A DNA stretch of 64,000 nucleotides from Pseudomonadota bacterium. GTDB taxonomy: Bacteria > Pseudomonadota > Gammaproteobacteria > Burkholderiales > Rhodocyclaceae. Shown here in pieces: positions 38,710 to 47,692 of this stretch (the stretch's first letter is position 1; every line of letters begins with the position of its first letter). Below the pieces are notes generated by a model, which searched no databases, had not been told where the DNA came from, and worked only from the letters and a program-made list of their open reading frames with translations. The position numbers and the translations under genes were made by a program. The stretch is from positions 186,001 through 250,000 of the forward strand of contig JAFEDJ010000021.1 of the NCBI GenBank assembly GCA_018241685.1, given 5' to 3'.

Positions 38710-39789
38710 TCAGCAACAGGCCTCGATGGAAGCGCGGATGTCGGCCTGGCTGGCCTCGGCAGTAATCAGCGCCTCCCCTATCGCCTTCAGCAATACCAGC
38801 CGCAGGGTTCCGTCCGCCACCTTCTTGTCGTGGGCCATCAGCTCGAGATAGCGATCCGCTCCCAGCGGCGCCCCCCTGACTGGCAGGCCGGCGCGTTCGT
38901 GAATGGACCTGACTCGCTCGACGTCCACATCGGACAGCCAGCCCAGACGCCGGGACAGGTCGGCGGCCATGATCGCCCCTGCTGCCACGGCTTCCCCATG
39001 CAGCCAGACGCCGTACCCCAACCCGGTTTCGATGGCATGACCGAAGGTATGCCCCAGATTGAGCGTAGCGCGCACCCCCTGCTCGGTTTCATCGGCGGCG
39101 ACGACTTCCGCCTTGTTGCGGCACGAACGCTCGACCGCCTCGGCCAGCGCCTCGGCATCGCGGGCGAGCAGACGCTCGACGTTTTCCTCGATCCACTCCA
39201 GGAAGGACAGGTCCCGGATCAGCCCGTACTTGATGACCTCCGCGAGCCCCGCCTTCAGTTCGCGCTCGGGCAGTGTGTTGAGGACCGAGGTATCGGCGAG
39301 CACCAGACGCGGCTGGTAGAAGGCGCCGATCATGTTTTTGCCGAGGGGGTGATTGATTGCCGTCTTTCCGCCAACAGACGAGTCTACCTGGGACAGTAGC
39401 GTAGTCGGCACCTGGATGAAGGGTACGCCGCGCTGGTAGGTCGCCGCGGCAAAGCCGACCATATCGCCAACCACGCCGCCACCGAGAGCGATCAGCGTCG
39501 TTCCGCGATCGCAGCGGCTCGACAGCAAGCCATCGAAAATCGTGTTGAGTGTCTCCCAGTCCTTGTGCGCCTCACCATCCGGCAGCACGATCTCGGTGAC
39601 GGTCAGCCCACGGGCTTTCAGCCCATCCGCAAAAGCACGCAAGTACAGAGGCCCGACCACATCGTTGGTGATCACCGCCACCCGGCGTGACTTCACATAG
39701 GGCAATACCAGCTCGGGGTCTGCCAACAACCCGCCCCCGATCCGGATCGGATAGCTGCGTTCGGCCAGTTCGACGTTCAGTGTGCGCAT
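38710..39789 (-). CDS. aroB: 3-dehydroquinate synthase
   Basis: A 359-residue enzyme for the second step of the shikimate pathway, converting DAHP to 3-dehydroquinate using NAD+ and a divalent metal. Family motifs: [63 protein letters not shown] and [11 protein letters not shown] with the zinc-binding His residues. The ATG at 39789 is chosen because [15 protein letters not shown] is the normal N-terminus; the frame extends 62 codons upstream across aroK. It overlaps the aroK end by 13 bases, so the two are coupled. Confidence 0.97.
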   Translation of the reverse strand: MRTLNVELAERSYPIRIGGGLLADPELVLPYVKSRRVAVITNDVVGPLYLRAFADGLKARGLTVTEIVLPDGEAHKDWETLNTIFDGLLSSRCDRGTTLIALGGGVVGDMVGFAAATYQRGVPFIQVPTTLLSQVDSSVGGKTAINHPLGKNMIGAFYQPRLVLADTSVLNTLPERELKAGLAEVIKYGLIRDLSFLEWIEENVERLLARDAEALAEAVERSCRNKAEVVAADETEQGVRATLNLGHTFGHAIETGLGYGVWLHGEAVAAGAIMAADLSRRLGWLSDVDVERVRSIHERAGLPVRGAPLGADRYLELMAHDKKVADGTLRLVLLKAIGEALITAEASQADIRASIEACC

Positions 39790-40304
39790 AAGTCCTGCAA
39801 TTCCTTTTCGATCAGACGCACCATCGCATGCGGCGTTCCACGCCCTCCCTCGACAGTGATGTGAGCAACCTCGCGGTACAGTGGGTCGCGAACCACATAT
39901 AGCTGCTGAAGGCGCCCTTTGGGATCCGGCACTTGCAGCAAGGGACGCGTCTTGTCGTGACGGGTGCGCTCCCACAGAACGTGGGGCGGAACATTGAGAT
40001 AAACGACCACGCCCCGCTCGGAAAGCAGGGCGCGATTGATGGGATTAATCACGGCACCGCCACCGGTAGCGAGCACCATGTCCGACTCCGTGGTCAGTTC
40101 ATCCAGGGTCTGGGTCTCCCGACGGCGAAAGCCATCCTCTCCCTCGATCTCGAAGATGGTCGGGATCTTGACTCCCGTCCGGGCCTCGATTTCGTGATCA
40201 CTATCGACAAAACGGAGGCCGAGACGCTTGGCAAGTTCCCGGCCGACCGTGGTCTTACCGGAGCCGGGCATGCCAATCAGAACAACACAGCGTGGAAAAT
40301 CCAT
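39777..40304 (-). CDS. aroK: shikimate kinase
   Basis: A 175-residue P-loop kinase phosphorylating shikimate at the 3-hydroxyl. The Walker A motif is [11 protein letters not shown] (residues 11-21); FVDSDHEIE supplies the shikimate-binding Asp; GGGAVINP and the lid region [11 protein letters not shown] follow. It normally sits right after pilQ in betaproteobacteria; here an Ig-like lipoprotein gene separates them. Confidence 0.97.
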   Translation of the reverse strand: MDFPRCVVLIGMPGSGKTTVGRELAKRLGLRFVDSDHEIEARTGVKIPTIFEIEGEDGFRRRETQTLDELTTESDMVLATGGGAVINPINRALLSERGVVVYLNVPPHVLWERTRHDKTRPLLQVPDPKGRLQQLYVVRDPLYREVAHITVEGGRGTPHAMVRLIEKELQDLCAH

Positions 40305-40352
40305 TCCCTTCCTTTGCAGTCGGGGAAAGGCCTTTACTCCCCAAGGTGTCTG

Positions 40353-42437
40353 TCAATTGATGGTGATAGTCTGACCACTCGCATCACCACTAGGCGATGT
40401 GACAGTAAGACCGATGGAGCCAGTCGGACGCGTTACACATTTCGTCCCTTCCACCGTGAAGGTGTGATAGGTGCCCCCCGCCGCACTGGTGTTCGACACG
40501 GTCGCCGATCCCGGCGCCAAAGTCACACTCGCCTTCACCGTATCACCCGAATCGTTAACGTACGTCACGTTAGAATTCATGGACAAGGTCGCGTTGAACG
40601 GCATCGGGTTATTGTTTTCATCAGCCAGACGGAACCTGAACGAACCTGTACAACCCGGCAAAGCAGGCATTGTAAAGGCGGAAGGCGCAACCGTACCGAT
40701 CACATAGCTGGACAGGACGACAATCCCCGTACGCCGTACATGCGCAGACTGCATCCCCAACGAATCGGCGTGACACGTCCCAACCTTAGAGGGCGCATTA
40801 TAGTACCGACCATCCGAGGGCGCGGCAGGACAAGCTCCTGAGTATCCAAACGCGATGAATGCCTCACCACTATCCCAAACCCCATTTTCATTGCTATCGA
40901 CGAAGGCATCACCGAGCTTCCGGTAAGGTTCGTCCAAATCCCAGACGTTATTACCATTTAGATCGTCGAAGCTTTCCTCGCCCATAGCATAAGCAAGAAC
41001 AGTCACCCGCCCCTTCGTCACCCCATACTGGGACGGTTCTGAATCACTACGCGGACGCAGTTCCCCGCTAGTAAACGTGACCGAACATGCCCCGGAGCTC
41101 GTCGTACATGAGGGCTGAATCCCCGCCCCCTCACTCACGAAATTAACGACAGTGCCATCCGGCACCAGGTTACCCATCCGATCATATGCATAAACGGTGG
41201 CCGTACTAGTACTACCATCACGCCGCCAGCCTTCAACGTTAAAGGTGCCGATAGACAACGAGAAACGATCCTGAGTCGGCCGTCCAGTAGAGATCGTCAG
41301 ATTGGGCGACTGGGTTTTGATTGCCGAATTGTCTGCGAGAACCGCAGTCACCCAGACCGGGGTAGGAACGGTACCAGCTGTTACGGTGACGCTCACAGTA
41401 CCATCCGCCTTGGTCGTCCCTTGGACGGTGCCACTCGACTGACTATTCAGCTTGATGCCACCGACGCGGGTGGACAGATCAAAGGTAACAGCCTTACCGG
41501 CAATAGGACTGTTCGTGCTATCCACCACCTTGAACGTAACAATGGAATCGGAAGACAGCCCTGCCCCTCCCGTGCCTGCCAACGCGATGGTGGCCGGAGA
41601 GGACGACACGAAACCGACATTCGATGCCTGGGGAGCAGCCACCTGCAGCGAAATCGAACTAGACGCCCCCTGCACTGACGCTGTGATCACGTCAGAGCCC
41701 GCACACCCCTTATCCGTATAAGTCGCCGTTGCAACACCGTTAACAGACGAGACAGAATGAGTAATAGACGCTTTGCCTGCCGTGTCACAAGCAGATGAGA
41801 AAGTGACAGTTTGTGCGGACGACGCCAGAGCGCCATTCAACAGTACCTGCACTGCCACAGAGGTACTTCCGTAGGCGCTCAGAGAAGTGGAATTAGCGGC
41901 CAGATTGGCAAGCACCACCGTACCAGGGCTCACGGCATACCCGACCGTCTGCGTCAGCGACTTTCCTGCAACGCTCGCAGTTGCCGTCAATGTAGCCGCT
42001 CCACTGGAGGCCAGACTCGCCGCCTGAAGGTTTACCGAGGCGATACCACTGCTATTGGTCAACGCGGTGCCTGAAGCGGGATCAAACCCCCCCAGCGTGG
42101 CATCCGTTGCAAAAGTAACGACCGCATTGGGGACAACTGCGCCATTGGCATCCTTTACCAAAGCCTTGACCGTCAGAGGCTTACCTGCCGACAGGGTATT
42201 ACTGCTTGCCCCCGACGCAGCATCGGTGAGGGACAGGGTAATAGCACCGTCGGTCGCAGTGGAGCCGCTACCACTCGAAGAACAGGTGAGAAAACCTCCC
42301 GGGCAACTGGAACTGCCGCTCGAACCACCCCCACCCCCACCCCCACCACCGCAGCCTGCGATGGCCATCGCAATGACGCTCAGGGCAAAGAAACGACCTT
42401 GTGATGACAAACGGCCCAAGGCACTGACGTTATGCAT
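40353..42437 (-). CDS. Ig-like (Big_1/invasin-type) domain lipoprotein with EF-hand-like loops
   Basis: A 694-residue predicted surface or periplasmic lipoprotein. The signal peptide ends in a lipobox A-I-A-G-C29, followed by a nine-Gly run. Several invasin-type Ig-like repeats follow (about 60-165, 170-265, 275-385, with phrases such as AGKPLTVKALVKDANGAVVPNAVVTF). A later region has two EF-hand-like calcium loops, D492-LNGNNVWDLD-E503 and D514-SNENGVWDSG-E525, and several Cys that could form disulfides. It lies between pilQ and aroK, where these are usually adjacent, so an adhesin or pilus-associated role is suggested by place, not proven. A 60-base sample (41701-41760) has 30 G/C, lower than most of the window. 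Confidence 0.85.
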   Translation of the reverse strand: MHNVSALGRLSSQGRFFALSVIAMAIAGCGGGGGGGGGSSGSSSCPGGFLTCSSSGSGSTATDGAITLSLTDAASGASSNTLSAGKPLTVKALVKDANGAVVPNAVVTFATDATLGGFDPASGTALTNSSGIASVNLQAASLASSGAATLTATASVAGKSLTQTVGYAVSPGTVVLANLAANSTSLSAYGSTSVAVQVLLNGALASSAQTVTFSSACDTAGKASITHSVSSVNGVATATYTDKGCAGSDVITASVQGASSSISLQVAAPQASNVGFVSSSPATIALAGTGGAGLSSDSIVTFKVVDSTNSPIAGKAVTFDLSTRVGGIKLNSQSSGTVQGTTKADGTVSVTVTAGTVPTPVWVTAVLADNSAIKTQSPNLTISTGRPTQDRFSLSIGTFNVEGWRRDGSTSTATVYAYDRMGNLVPDGTVVNFVSEGAGIQPSCTTSSGACSVTFTSGELRPRSDSEPSQYGVTKGRVTVLAYAMGEESFDDLNGNNVWDLDEPYRKLGDAFVDSNENGVWDSGEAFIAFGYSGACPAAPSDGRYYNAPSKVGTCHADSLGMQSAHVRRTGIVVLSSYVIGTVAPSAFTMPALPGCTGSFRFRLADENNNPMPFNATLSMNSNVTYVNDSGDTVKASVTLAPGSATVSNTSAAGGTYHTFTVEGTKCVTRPTGSIGLTVTSPSGDASGQTITIN

Positions 42438-42460
42438 AGAAATTCCCGTACTAATGAAGG

Positions 42461-44644
42461 TCAGCGCAGACCGAGCTGATCGTTAATGATTCGAGGCGTA
42501 ATGAAGACGAGCAGCTCGGTCTTGTTGTCCTTGCGCTCAGTGTTCCGGAACAGATAACCGAGAACCGGCACATCCCCCAGCAATGGAATCTTCGTCGTGG
42601 TATTGCCGACTTCCTGGATATAGATCCCGCCAATCACGACCGTACCACCGTTCTCGACCACCACTTCCGTCTTGACGTGCTTGGTGTCGATCGGCACGTT
42701 GCCGCCGGCAACCGGCTGGTCGTAACGCGGTTGGTCCTTATTGACCTCAAGCGCCATCATCACCTTGCCATCCGGCGTGATCTGCGGCTTCACCTTCAAA
42801 GTCAGGTTGGCCTTCTTGAAGCTGACGGTCGGAAAGGCGGTTCCCCCGGACTGGGTTTGATACGGCACTTCCGAACCCTGCTCGATGATCGCCTCCGCCT
42901 TGTCGGCCGTCATCACCCGCGGGCGAGACACGACCTTGCCACGCCCATCCGCTTCCAGCGCCGAGACCTCAAGATCGATATAACGGGTTGCAGCGCTGTT
43001 CCACAACGCAAACGAAAATGCCCCCGCTGACTTATTATTGATGGTCGACGCAGGCAAATTAACGCCTAGGCCATTGGTGTAATCTGGAACAGTCGATATT
43101 TGTCCAGCCTGATAACCAATCGACGAAAGATTGCCGGTTCCGAAGGTATTCCGGAAAACCGGGACTCCGCCTACCGTACCAAGTTGTCCGCCTGTTTTAG
43201 CCCCAAAACCGAGACGCACCCCCAGGTTGCTCGCAAACGTATCGGTGGCCTCGACGATCTGCGCCTCAATCAGGACCTGACGCACCTCGACATCCACCTC
43301 GGCGATCAGACGACGAATATCCTCAAGCCGGGACGCCACATCATTGACGAAAATCTTGTTGCTGCGCTCGTCCGGCAGAACACTCCCCCGCTTGGAAAGC
43401 ACGGACTGATCCTTGCTCTTCAGGAACTCGGCAACACTCTTCGCCTTATGGTAGTTGATCTGAAAACTCTCGGTCCGCAGTGGCTCCAGATCACCAACCT
43501 GAGCCTTGGCTTCCAGGTCGAGCTTCTCGCGGGCAGCCAGTTCGTCCCGCGGTGCGATCCAGATCACATTGCCGTTCTTGCGCATGTCCAGACCCCGCGC
43601 CTGCAGGATGATGTCGAGGGCCTGATCCCACGGCACGTCCTTGAGGCGCAGTGTCAGGTTGCCCTGCACGGAGTCACTAGTGATGATGTTGAAATTCGTG
43701 AAGTCCGCGATGACCTGCAGCACGGAACGCACATCGATGTTCTGAAAGTTAAGGGACAGCTTCTCGCCGGAGAAACGCCCCTTACCCACCCCCTGCGTCA
43801 GCTTGTTGGGATCCTCCTTTACGGGCTTCACCTCTAGCACAAACTGATTGTCACTCTGGTAGGCGTTATGCTCCCAGAGTCCGCGCGGCGTCACCGTCAT
43901 GCGGACATTGCCACCCTGTGTCTTGGTCAGCACGGTAGACACCGGGGTACCGAAATCCACCACATCCAGCTTGCGGCGCAATTGTTCCGGCACATCCGTC
44001 TTGAGAAAGTCGACGATCAGGTTCTCGCCCTGCTGACGAATGTCGATACCGGCATTCGGGTCGGACAGATCGACCACCAGCCGCCCCTCGCCATCCTTGC
44101 CGCGCCGGAAGTTGATATCGCGAATGGCGTGGCGCTCCGACTGCCCCACGGCGGCCGGAGCAAACTGGGTACTCTGCTGAGCGAGTTGGCTCGCCGCCTC
44201 ACGGACCTGTCCAGCCGCCAGCGTGATCAGGAGATCGTTCCCATCCTGGCGCGTCTCATAAGGGTAGACCCGGGACAGGTTCAGGACCAATCGGGTCCGG
44301 TCCCCGACCTGCACAACGTTCACACTCCGCAAATCACCAGCATTGAGCGTCTGGCTATTGCGCCCCAAGCCATTCGCCGTATCCGGGAAATCGAACGCAA
44401 TGCGCGCCGGGCTCGCGACACTGAAACTTGCCGGTAAGGCGGCCAGCGGCCTAGCAAGGGTAAGCTTGAGGACAATGTTGCCCCCTTGCTCCATGGCCAT
44501 GATCTTCTCAATCCGATTGCCTGCCGGCACGGCGTCCGCCGCCTGCGGGACCTGGGCCAGCACGGACACCGGAAGCACCAGCCCGCCAAGACACGCAGCC
44601 ACCGCCCATGCGCCCAACCTGACCCCACAAGGTCTCATTTTCAT
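42461..44644 (-). CDS. pilQ: type IV pilus secretin PilQ
   Basis: A 727-residue outer-membrane secretin forming the pore through which type IV pili pass. After the signal peptide come AMIN domains (about 45-280; ASFSVASPARIAFDFPDT, RRGKDGEGRLVVDLSD), an N0/STN domain (LNFQNIDVRSVLQVIADFTNFN), an N1 domain with KSVAEFLKSKDQSVLSKRG, and the secretin core (VEVRQVLIEAQIVEA; VVSRPRVMTADKAEAIIEQG; ending PVLGYLFRNTERKDNKTELLVFITPRII). The ATG at 44644 overlaps the pilP stop (ATGA). It is the last of the pilMNOPQ genes. Confidence 0.97.
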   Translation of the reverse strand: MKMRPCGVRLGAWAVAACLGGLVLPVSVLAQVPQAADAVPAGNRIEKIMAMEQGGNIVLKLTLARPLAALPASFSVASPARIAFDFPDTANGLGRNSQTLNAGDLRSVNVVQVGDRTRLVLNLSRVYPYETRQDGNDLLITLAAGQVREAASQLAQQSTQFAPAAVGQSERHAIRDINFRRGKDGEGRLVVDLSDPNAGIDIRQQGENLIVDFLKTDVPEQLRRKLDVVDFGTPVSTVLTKTQGGNVRMTVTPRGLWEHNAYQSDNQFVLEVKPVKEDPNKLTQGVGKGRFSGEKLSLNFQNIDVRSVLQVIADFTNFNIITSDSVQGNLTLRLKDVPWDQALDIILQARGLDMRKNGNVIWIAPRDELAAREKLDLEAKAQVGDLEPLRTESFQINYHKAKSVAEFLKSKDQSVLSKRGSVLPDERSNKIFVNDVASRLEDIRRLIAEVDVEVRQVLIEAQIVEATDTFASNLGVRLGFGAKTGGQLGTVGGVPVFRNTFGTGNLSSIGYQAGQISTVPDYTNGLGVNLPASTINNKSAGAFSFALWNSAATRYIDLEVSALEADGRGKVVSRPRVMTADKAEAIIEQGSEVPYQTQSGGTAFPTVSFKKANLTLKVKPQITPDGKVMMALEVNKDQPRYDQPVAGGNVPIDTKHVKTEVVVENGGTVVIGGIYIQEVGNTTTKIPLLGDVPVLGYLFRNTERKDNKTELLVFITPRIINDQLGLR

Positions 44645-45171
44645 TTCTTCGCCTCCTGAGGCGCCTGCTCCTGCAACTGGAGCGTGCTGATGCGCTCGGT
44701 CCATTCACCGCCCACATCCTCGACAAGTTCTTTCAAGGTCACGGCGGATTCGCTGATGTCCGTGATCTTTCCGTAATTCTGCCCAAGATAATTGCCGACC
44801 TTGACCTGATGGAGTGTCTTGTCGACAGCGATAATGGCATGGGCCTGACCTTTTCTCATCATGACGCCAACCATCTTGAGCGATTCGAGCGGATACGCTT
44901 CAAGGGGCTCCCGGCGCCGGTTTGCATCCGGCATGAAGCCCGACTTCTTGTCCGGTTCAAGTTTGGCCTGCTTGAACGGATCGAGCAGGCCACTGCCTTG
45001 GTAATTCACGACGGACGCCTGGCGGATTGGTGGCAAGGGCTTTAGATTGGGCTTGAGGTCTTTCGACGCCTCGGCCATCCAGTCGCGCAAATCCTGCTGT
45101 TTATCACCACACCCGGCCAGCAGTAACGAAAGAAGCAGAGGCACTATCAGAGTCAGTCGCATGATCGTCAC
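44641..45171 (-). CDS. pilP: type IV pilus inner-membrane lipoprotein PilP
   Basis: A 176-residue lipoprotein linking the PilN/PilO inner-membrane complex to the PilQ secretin. A signal peptide ends in LLLAGCG; the mature part has the PilP beta-domain pattern (LESLKMVGVMMRKGQAHAIIAVDKTLHQVKVGNYLGQNYG). The likely start is GTG 45171, overlapping the pilO stop (GTGA) and well spaced from AAGG; an ATG lies three codons later. It overlaps pilQ by 4 bases. Confidence 0.95.
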   Translation of the reverse strand: MTIMRLTLIVPLLLSLLLAGCGDKQQDLRDWMAEASKDLKPNLKPLPPIRQASVVNYQGSGLLDPFKQAKLEPDKKSGFMPDANRRREPLEAYPLESLKMVGVMMRKGQAHAIIAVDKTLHQVKVGNYLGQNYGKITDISESAVTLKELVEDVGGEWTERISTLQLQEQAPQEAKK

Positions 45172-45842
45172 TTGCGCGCCTTTTCCTTGGCCTTTTCCTT
45201 ACGCAGGGCCGAGACTTCCTCGTCATCCAGGTAACGATATGTCACCGCCGTCGCATCGAACTTGAGGTTGCCTTCCTTGAGCGTTTCGATGGCGACGTCA
45301 TTTAATGTCACAATCCGCGGCATCTGCGCTACGTCACTGACAAATTCGCCGAGGTCGTGGTAACTGCCGGTCACTCGCACGGAAATCGGCAACTCAGCAT
45401 AAAAGTCCTTCAAGCCCTCGGCCCCTGGCTTGAACAGTTCGAACTGCAGCCCACGCCCCAAACCGGCCTGGTTGATGTCCGCCAACAAGGACTCGATCTC
45501 GGAGCGATTCGGCAACTGCTTCAATAAGGCACCAAACTGACGGTCGATCTCCGCCAGTTGCCGACGGTATTCAGGAAGATTTACAGCCTGGCGCTTCTTC
45601 AACAACCACTCATCCTTGAGTGTGGCTTCTTCCTTTTCCTTGCTATCCAGCGTGGTCAGCTGATCGCTCCAGTCGAACCACCAGCCACCGACGACGATAG
45701 CCAGAAAAATCGCCAGCAACGTCGCCAACCGGGGCAGCAGCGGCCACTGCCCGGGATCATTGGGATCCAACCCCTGGAAATCCCGCATCAGGGTCTGGAC
45801 ATCCATCGTCCGGAGCTTCTCCATCGACTCCCTTAGACTCAT
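45168..45842 (-). CDS. pilO: type IV pilus assembly protein PilO
   Basis: A 224-residue inner-membrane protein with a short cytoplasmic head, one transmembrane helix (about 37-56, LATLLAIFLAIVVGGWWF), a coiled coil (60-120) and a periplasmic ferredoxin-like domain. It pairs with PilN in the alignment complex. The start overlaps the pilN stop and the end overlaps pilP, so pilM to pilQ are a chain of translationally coupled genes. Confidence 0.95.
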   Translation of the reverse strand: MSLRESMEKLRTMDVQTLMRDFQGLDPNDPGQWPLLPRLATLLAIFLAIVVGGWWFDWSDQLTTLDSKEKEEATLKDEWLLKKRQAVNLPEYRRQLAEIDRQFGALLKQLPNRSEIESLLADINQAGLGRGLQFELFKPGAEGLKDFYAELPISVRVTGSYHDLGEFVSDVAQMPRIVTLNDVAIETLKEGNLKFDATAVTYRYLDDEEVSALRKEKAKEKARK

Positions 45843-46444
45843 GGCTTGCCTCCCGAAGGATTGCTGGCCCCGCCAGCCTTCGGCTTGCCAGAGTCCTCCG
45901 CCTTGGTGCGCTCGATGCTCACATTGAGATTGAATTCACTGACGCGACGGGTATTCAGAACCGCCGCCTTGACCTCGACCAGATCAGCACGCTCAAGATA
46001 AGGCGAAGCCTCAAGATTACGCATCAGGGTGGATACCCGCGCGTTCGACTGGGCATAGCCGATCAAATTGATCTTGGAGCCGGACTGCTTAAGCGACTTG
46101 AGATAAACGCCTTCAGGCATCTGACGGACCAATTCGTTGAACAACTGGACAGTTTCCGTACGATTGGTCTGCAACGACTCGATGACCTGCTTTCGGGACA
46201 GCAACGCCTCAGCCTGTTCCCGCAAGCCCTTGATTTCCACGATCTCCTTATCAAGCGCGGCGATTTCCTGCTTGAGGAAGACGTTCTTTGCATCCTGACC
46301 ATCCACATACCCCGCCAGGATCGTATGACCGATGAACCACACCACAAGCCCTACCACCGCCACAAAGGCGGAAAACAGCGCGAATTGCTGACGGCGCGCC
46401 TTGCGCTTCTCTTCCCGATGGGGAAGCAGGTTGATACGGATCAC
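45839..46444 (-). CDS. pilN: type IV pilus assembly protein PilN
   Basis: A 201-residue inner-membrane protein. The N-terminal INLLPHREEKRK motif is the PilM-binding segment; a transmembrane helix follows (about 22-44) and then a coiled coil and periplasmic domain (LYLERADLVEVKAAVLNTRRV-type strands near the C-terminus). I start it at GTG 46444, which overlaps the pilM stop as GTGA and places INLLP at residues 4-8; the frame opens upstream but without homology. Confidence 0.95.
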   Translation of the reverse strand: MIRINLLPHREEKRKARRQQFALFSAFVAVVGLVVWFIGHTILAGYVDGQDAKNVFLKQEIAALDKEIVEIKGLREQAEALLSRKQVIESLQTNRTETVQLFNELVRQMPEGVYLKSLKQSGSKINLIGYAQSNARVSTLMRNLEASPYLERADLVEVKAAVLNTRRVSEFNLNVSIERTKAEDSGKPKAGGASNPSGGKP

Positions 46445-47517
46445 GAATCGAACCTCCGCAAGGCCAGACCACAGGCAACCAGCAAGGCAGGGGCATCCGC
46501 CGCGAGATTTTTCGGCCGAACCTTTGAACCAAGGCTCATGTTCGCGAACGGGTTGGCCACCAGGGTATCCACCTGGGTACGGCCCGCGACCGTTTCCGCG
46601 AGCCCGGGGATGACGGCACAACCGCCAGCAAGGACGATATGGTCTACCTGATTGAACTGGGTGGAGGTGAAAAAGAACTGTAGCGCCCGCGACACTTCCA
46701 GTGCCATGGCGTCCATGAACGGGCGCAGAAGATCGGACTCATAGCTCTCGGGCAACGAACCGGTACGCTTGCCACTTTCGGCTTCTTCAAGGGACATCCC
46801 AAAGTGGCGCATGATGTCCTGGGTGAGCAAGAAACCACCGAAGGCCTGCTCACGGGCGTACACCTGATTGCCATTGCGCAGCACTGACACATTCATCACG
46901 TTGGCGCCGGCATCCACCAGCGCGATGATTTTGTCTTCCCCGCGGTCGGGCAGCTGCTCCTGAACCAGTTCGAAGGCAGCCAGCGACGCGTAGGACTCGA
47001 CGTCCATCACCAGCGCCTTGAGGCCAGCAGCCTCGGCTGCAGCGACCCTGTCTTCGACCTTTTCCTTGCGGGACGCTGCGATCAACACCTCATCCTCGTC
47101 CGCACTGGAAGCCGCCGGACCGATGACCTGAAAATCGAGATTCACCTCATCGAGCGCAAAGGGAATGTACTGATTCGCTTCTGACTCGACCTGCACCTCC
47201 AACTCCTGGTCGCGCAGGCCCGCTGGGAGGATGATCTTCTTGGTGATGACCGCCGACGCCGGGAGCGCAAGCGCCACGAAACGGGTCGCGGTTCCGAGCC
47301 GACGCCAGCCACGCCGGATGGCATCGGACACAGCCTCCAGATTGACGATGTTTCCATCGGATACGGCCTCCCGCGGAAGCGCTTCGACGGCGTACCGCTC
47401 GACCCGATAGCCACCGCCCGAGACGGCGGACAACTCCACCATCTTGACCGACGACGACGAGATGTCGACACCGATCAAAGGGCGCGCCCGGGGGCTCAAA
47501 AAGGAGAGGTCGATCAC
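46441..47517 (-). CDS. pilM: type IV pilus assembly ATPase-like protein PilM
   Basis: A 358-residue cytoplasmic actin-like protein (FtsA/SHS2 fold) that binds the PilN N-terminus and anchors the alignment complex. Motifs: LIGVDISSSSVKMVELS (phosphate 1), LVDAGANVMNVSVLRNGN (phosphate 2) and IVLAGGCAVIPGLAETV (adenosine). The start is GTG with AGGA upstream. It is the first gene of the pil operon and is divergent from the PBP1A gene. Confidence 0.96.
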   Translation of the reverse strand: MIDLSFLSPRARPLIGVDISSSSVKMVELSAVSGGGYRVERYAVEALPREAVSDGNIVNLEAVSDAIRRGWRRLGTATRFVALALPASAVITKKIILPAGLRDQELEVQVESEANQYIPFALDEVNLDFQVIGPAASSADEDEVLIAASRKEKVEDRVAAAEAAGLKALVMDVESYASLAAFELVQEQLPDRGEDKIIALVDAGANVMNVSVLRNGNQVYAREQAFGGFLLTQDIMRHFGMSLEEAESGKRTGSLPESYESDLLRPFMDAMALEVSRALQFFFTSTQFNQVDHIVLAGGCAVIPGLAETVAGRTQVDTLVANPFANMSLGSKVRPKNLAADAPALLVACGLALRRFDS

Positions 47518-47655
47518 AAAAAGTCCTGAAATTTCTTTATGTTAGGTGCAATACCAACAAACTACTTGAGATCCTAACAACAACCATGACAAGTGTAAAG
47601 GTAAGGCCCGGGAGAATACCGGATTGCATATCAGGCGACAAATCGGGCCTCCTCG

Positions 47656-47661
47656 TATAAT
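47656..47661 (+). promoter_or_regulatory. -10 element for PBP1A gene
   Basis: A perfect TATAAT lies 31 bases ahead of the chosen PBP1A ATG, so transcription would start near 47668. This favours the ATG at 47693 over the one at 47660, which overlaps the -10 box. The -35 region is poor. Confidence 0.5.
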
Positions 47662-47692
47662 GCAGCACTTTACTCTGCTCCCCGCTCCCGTC

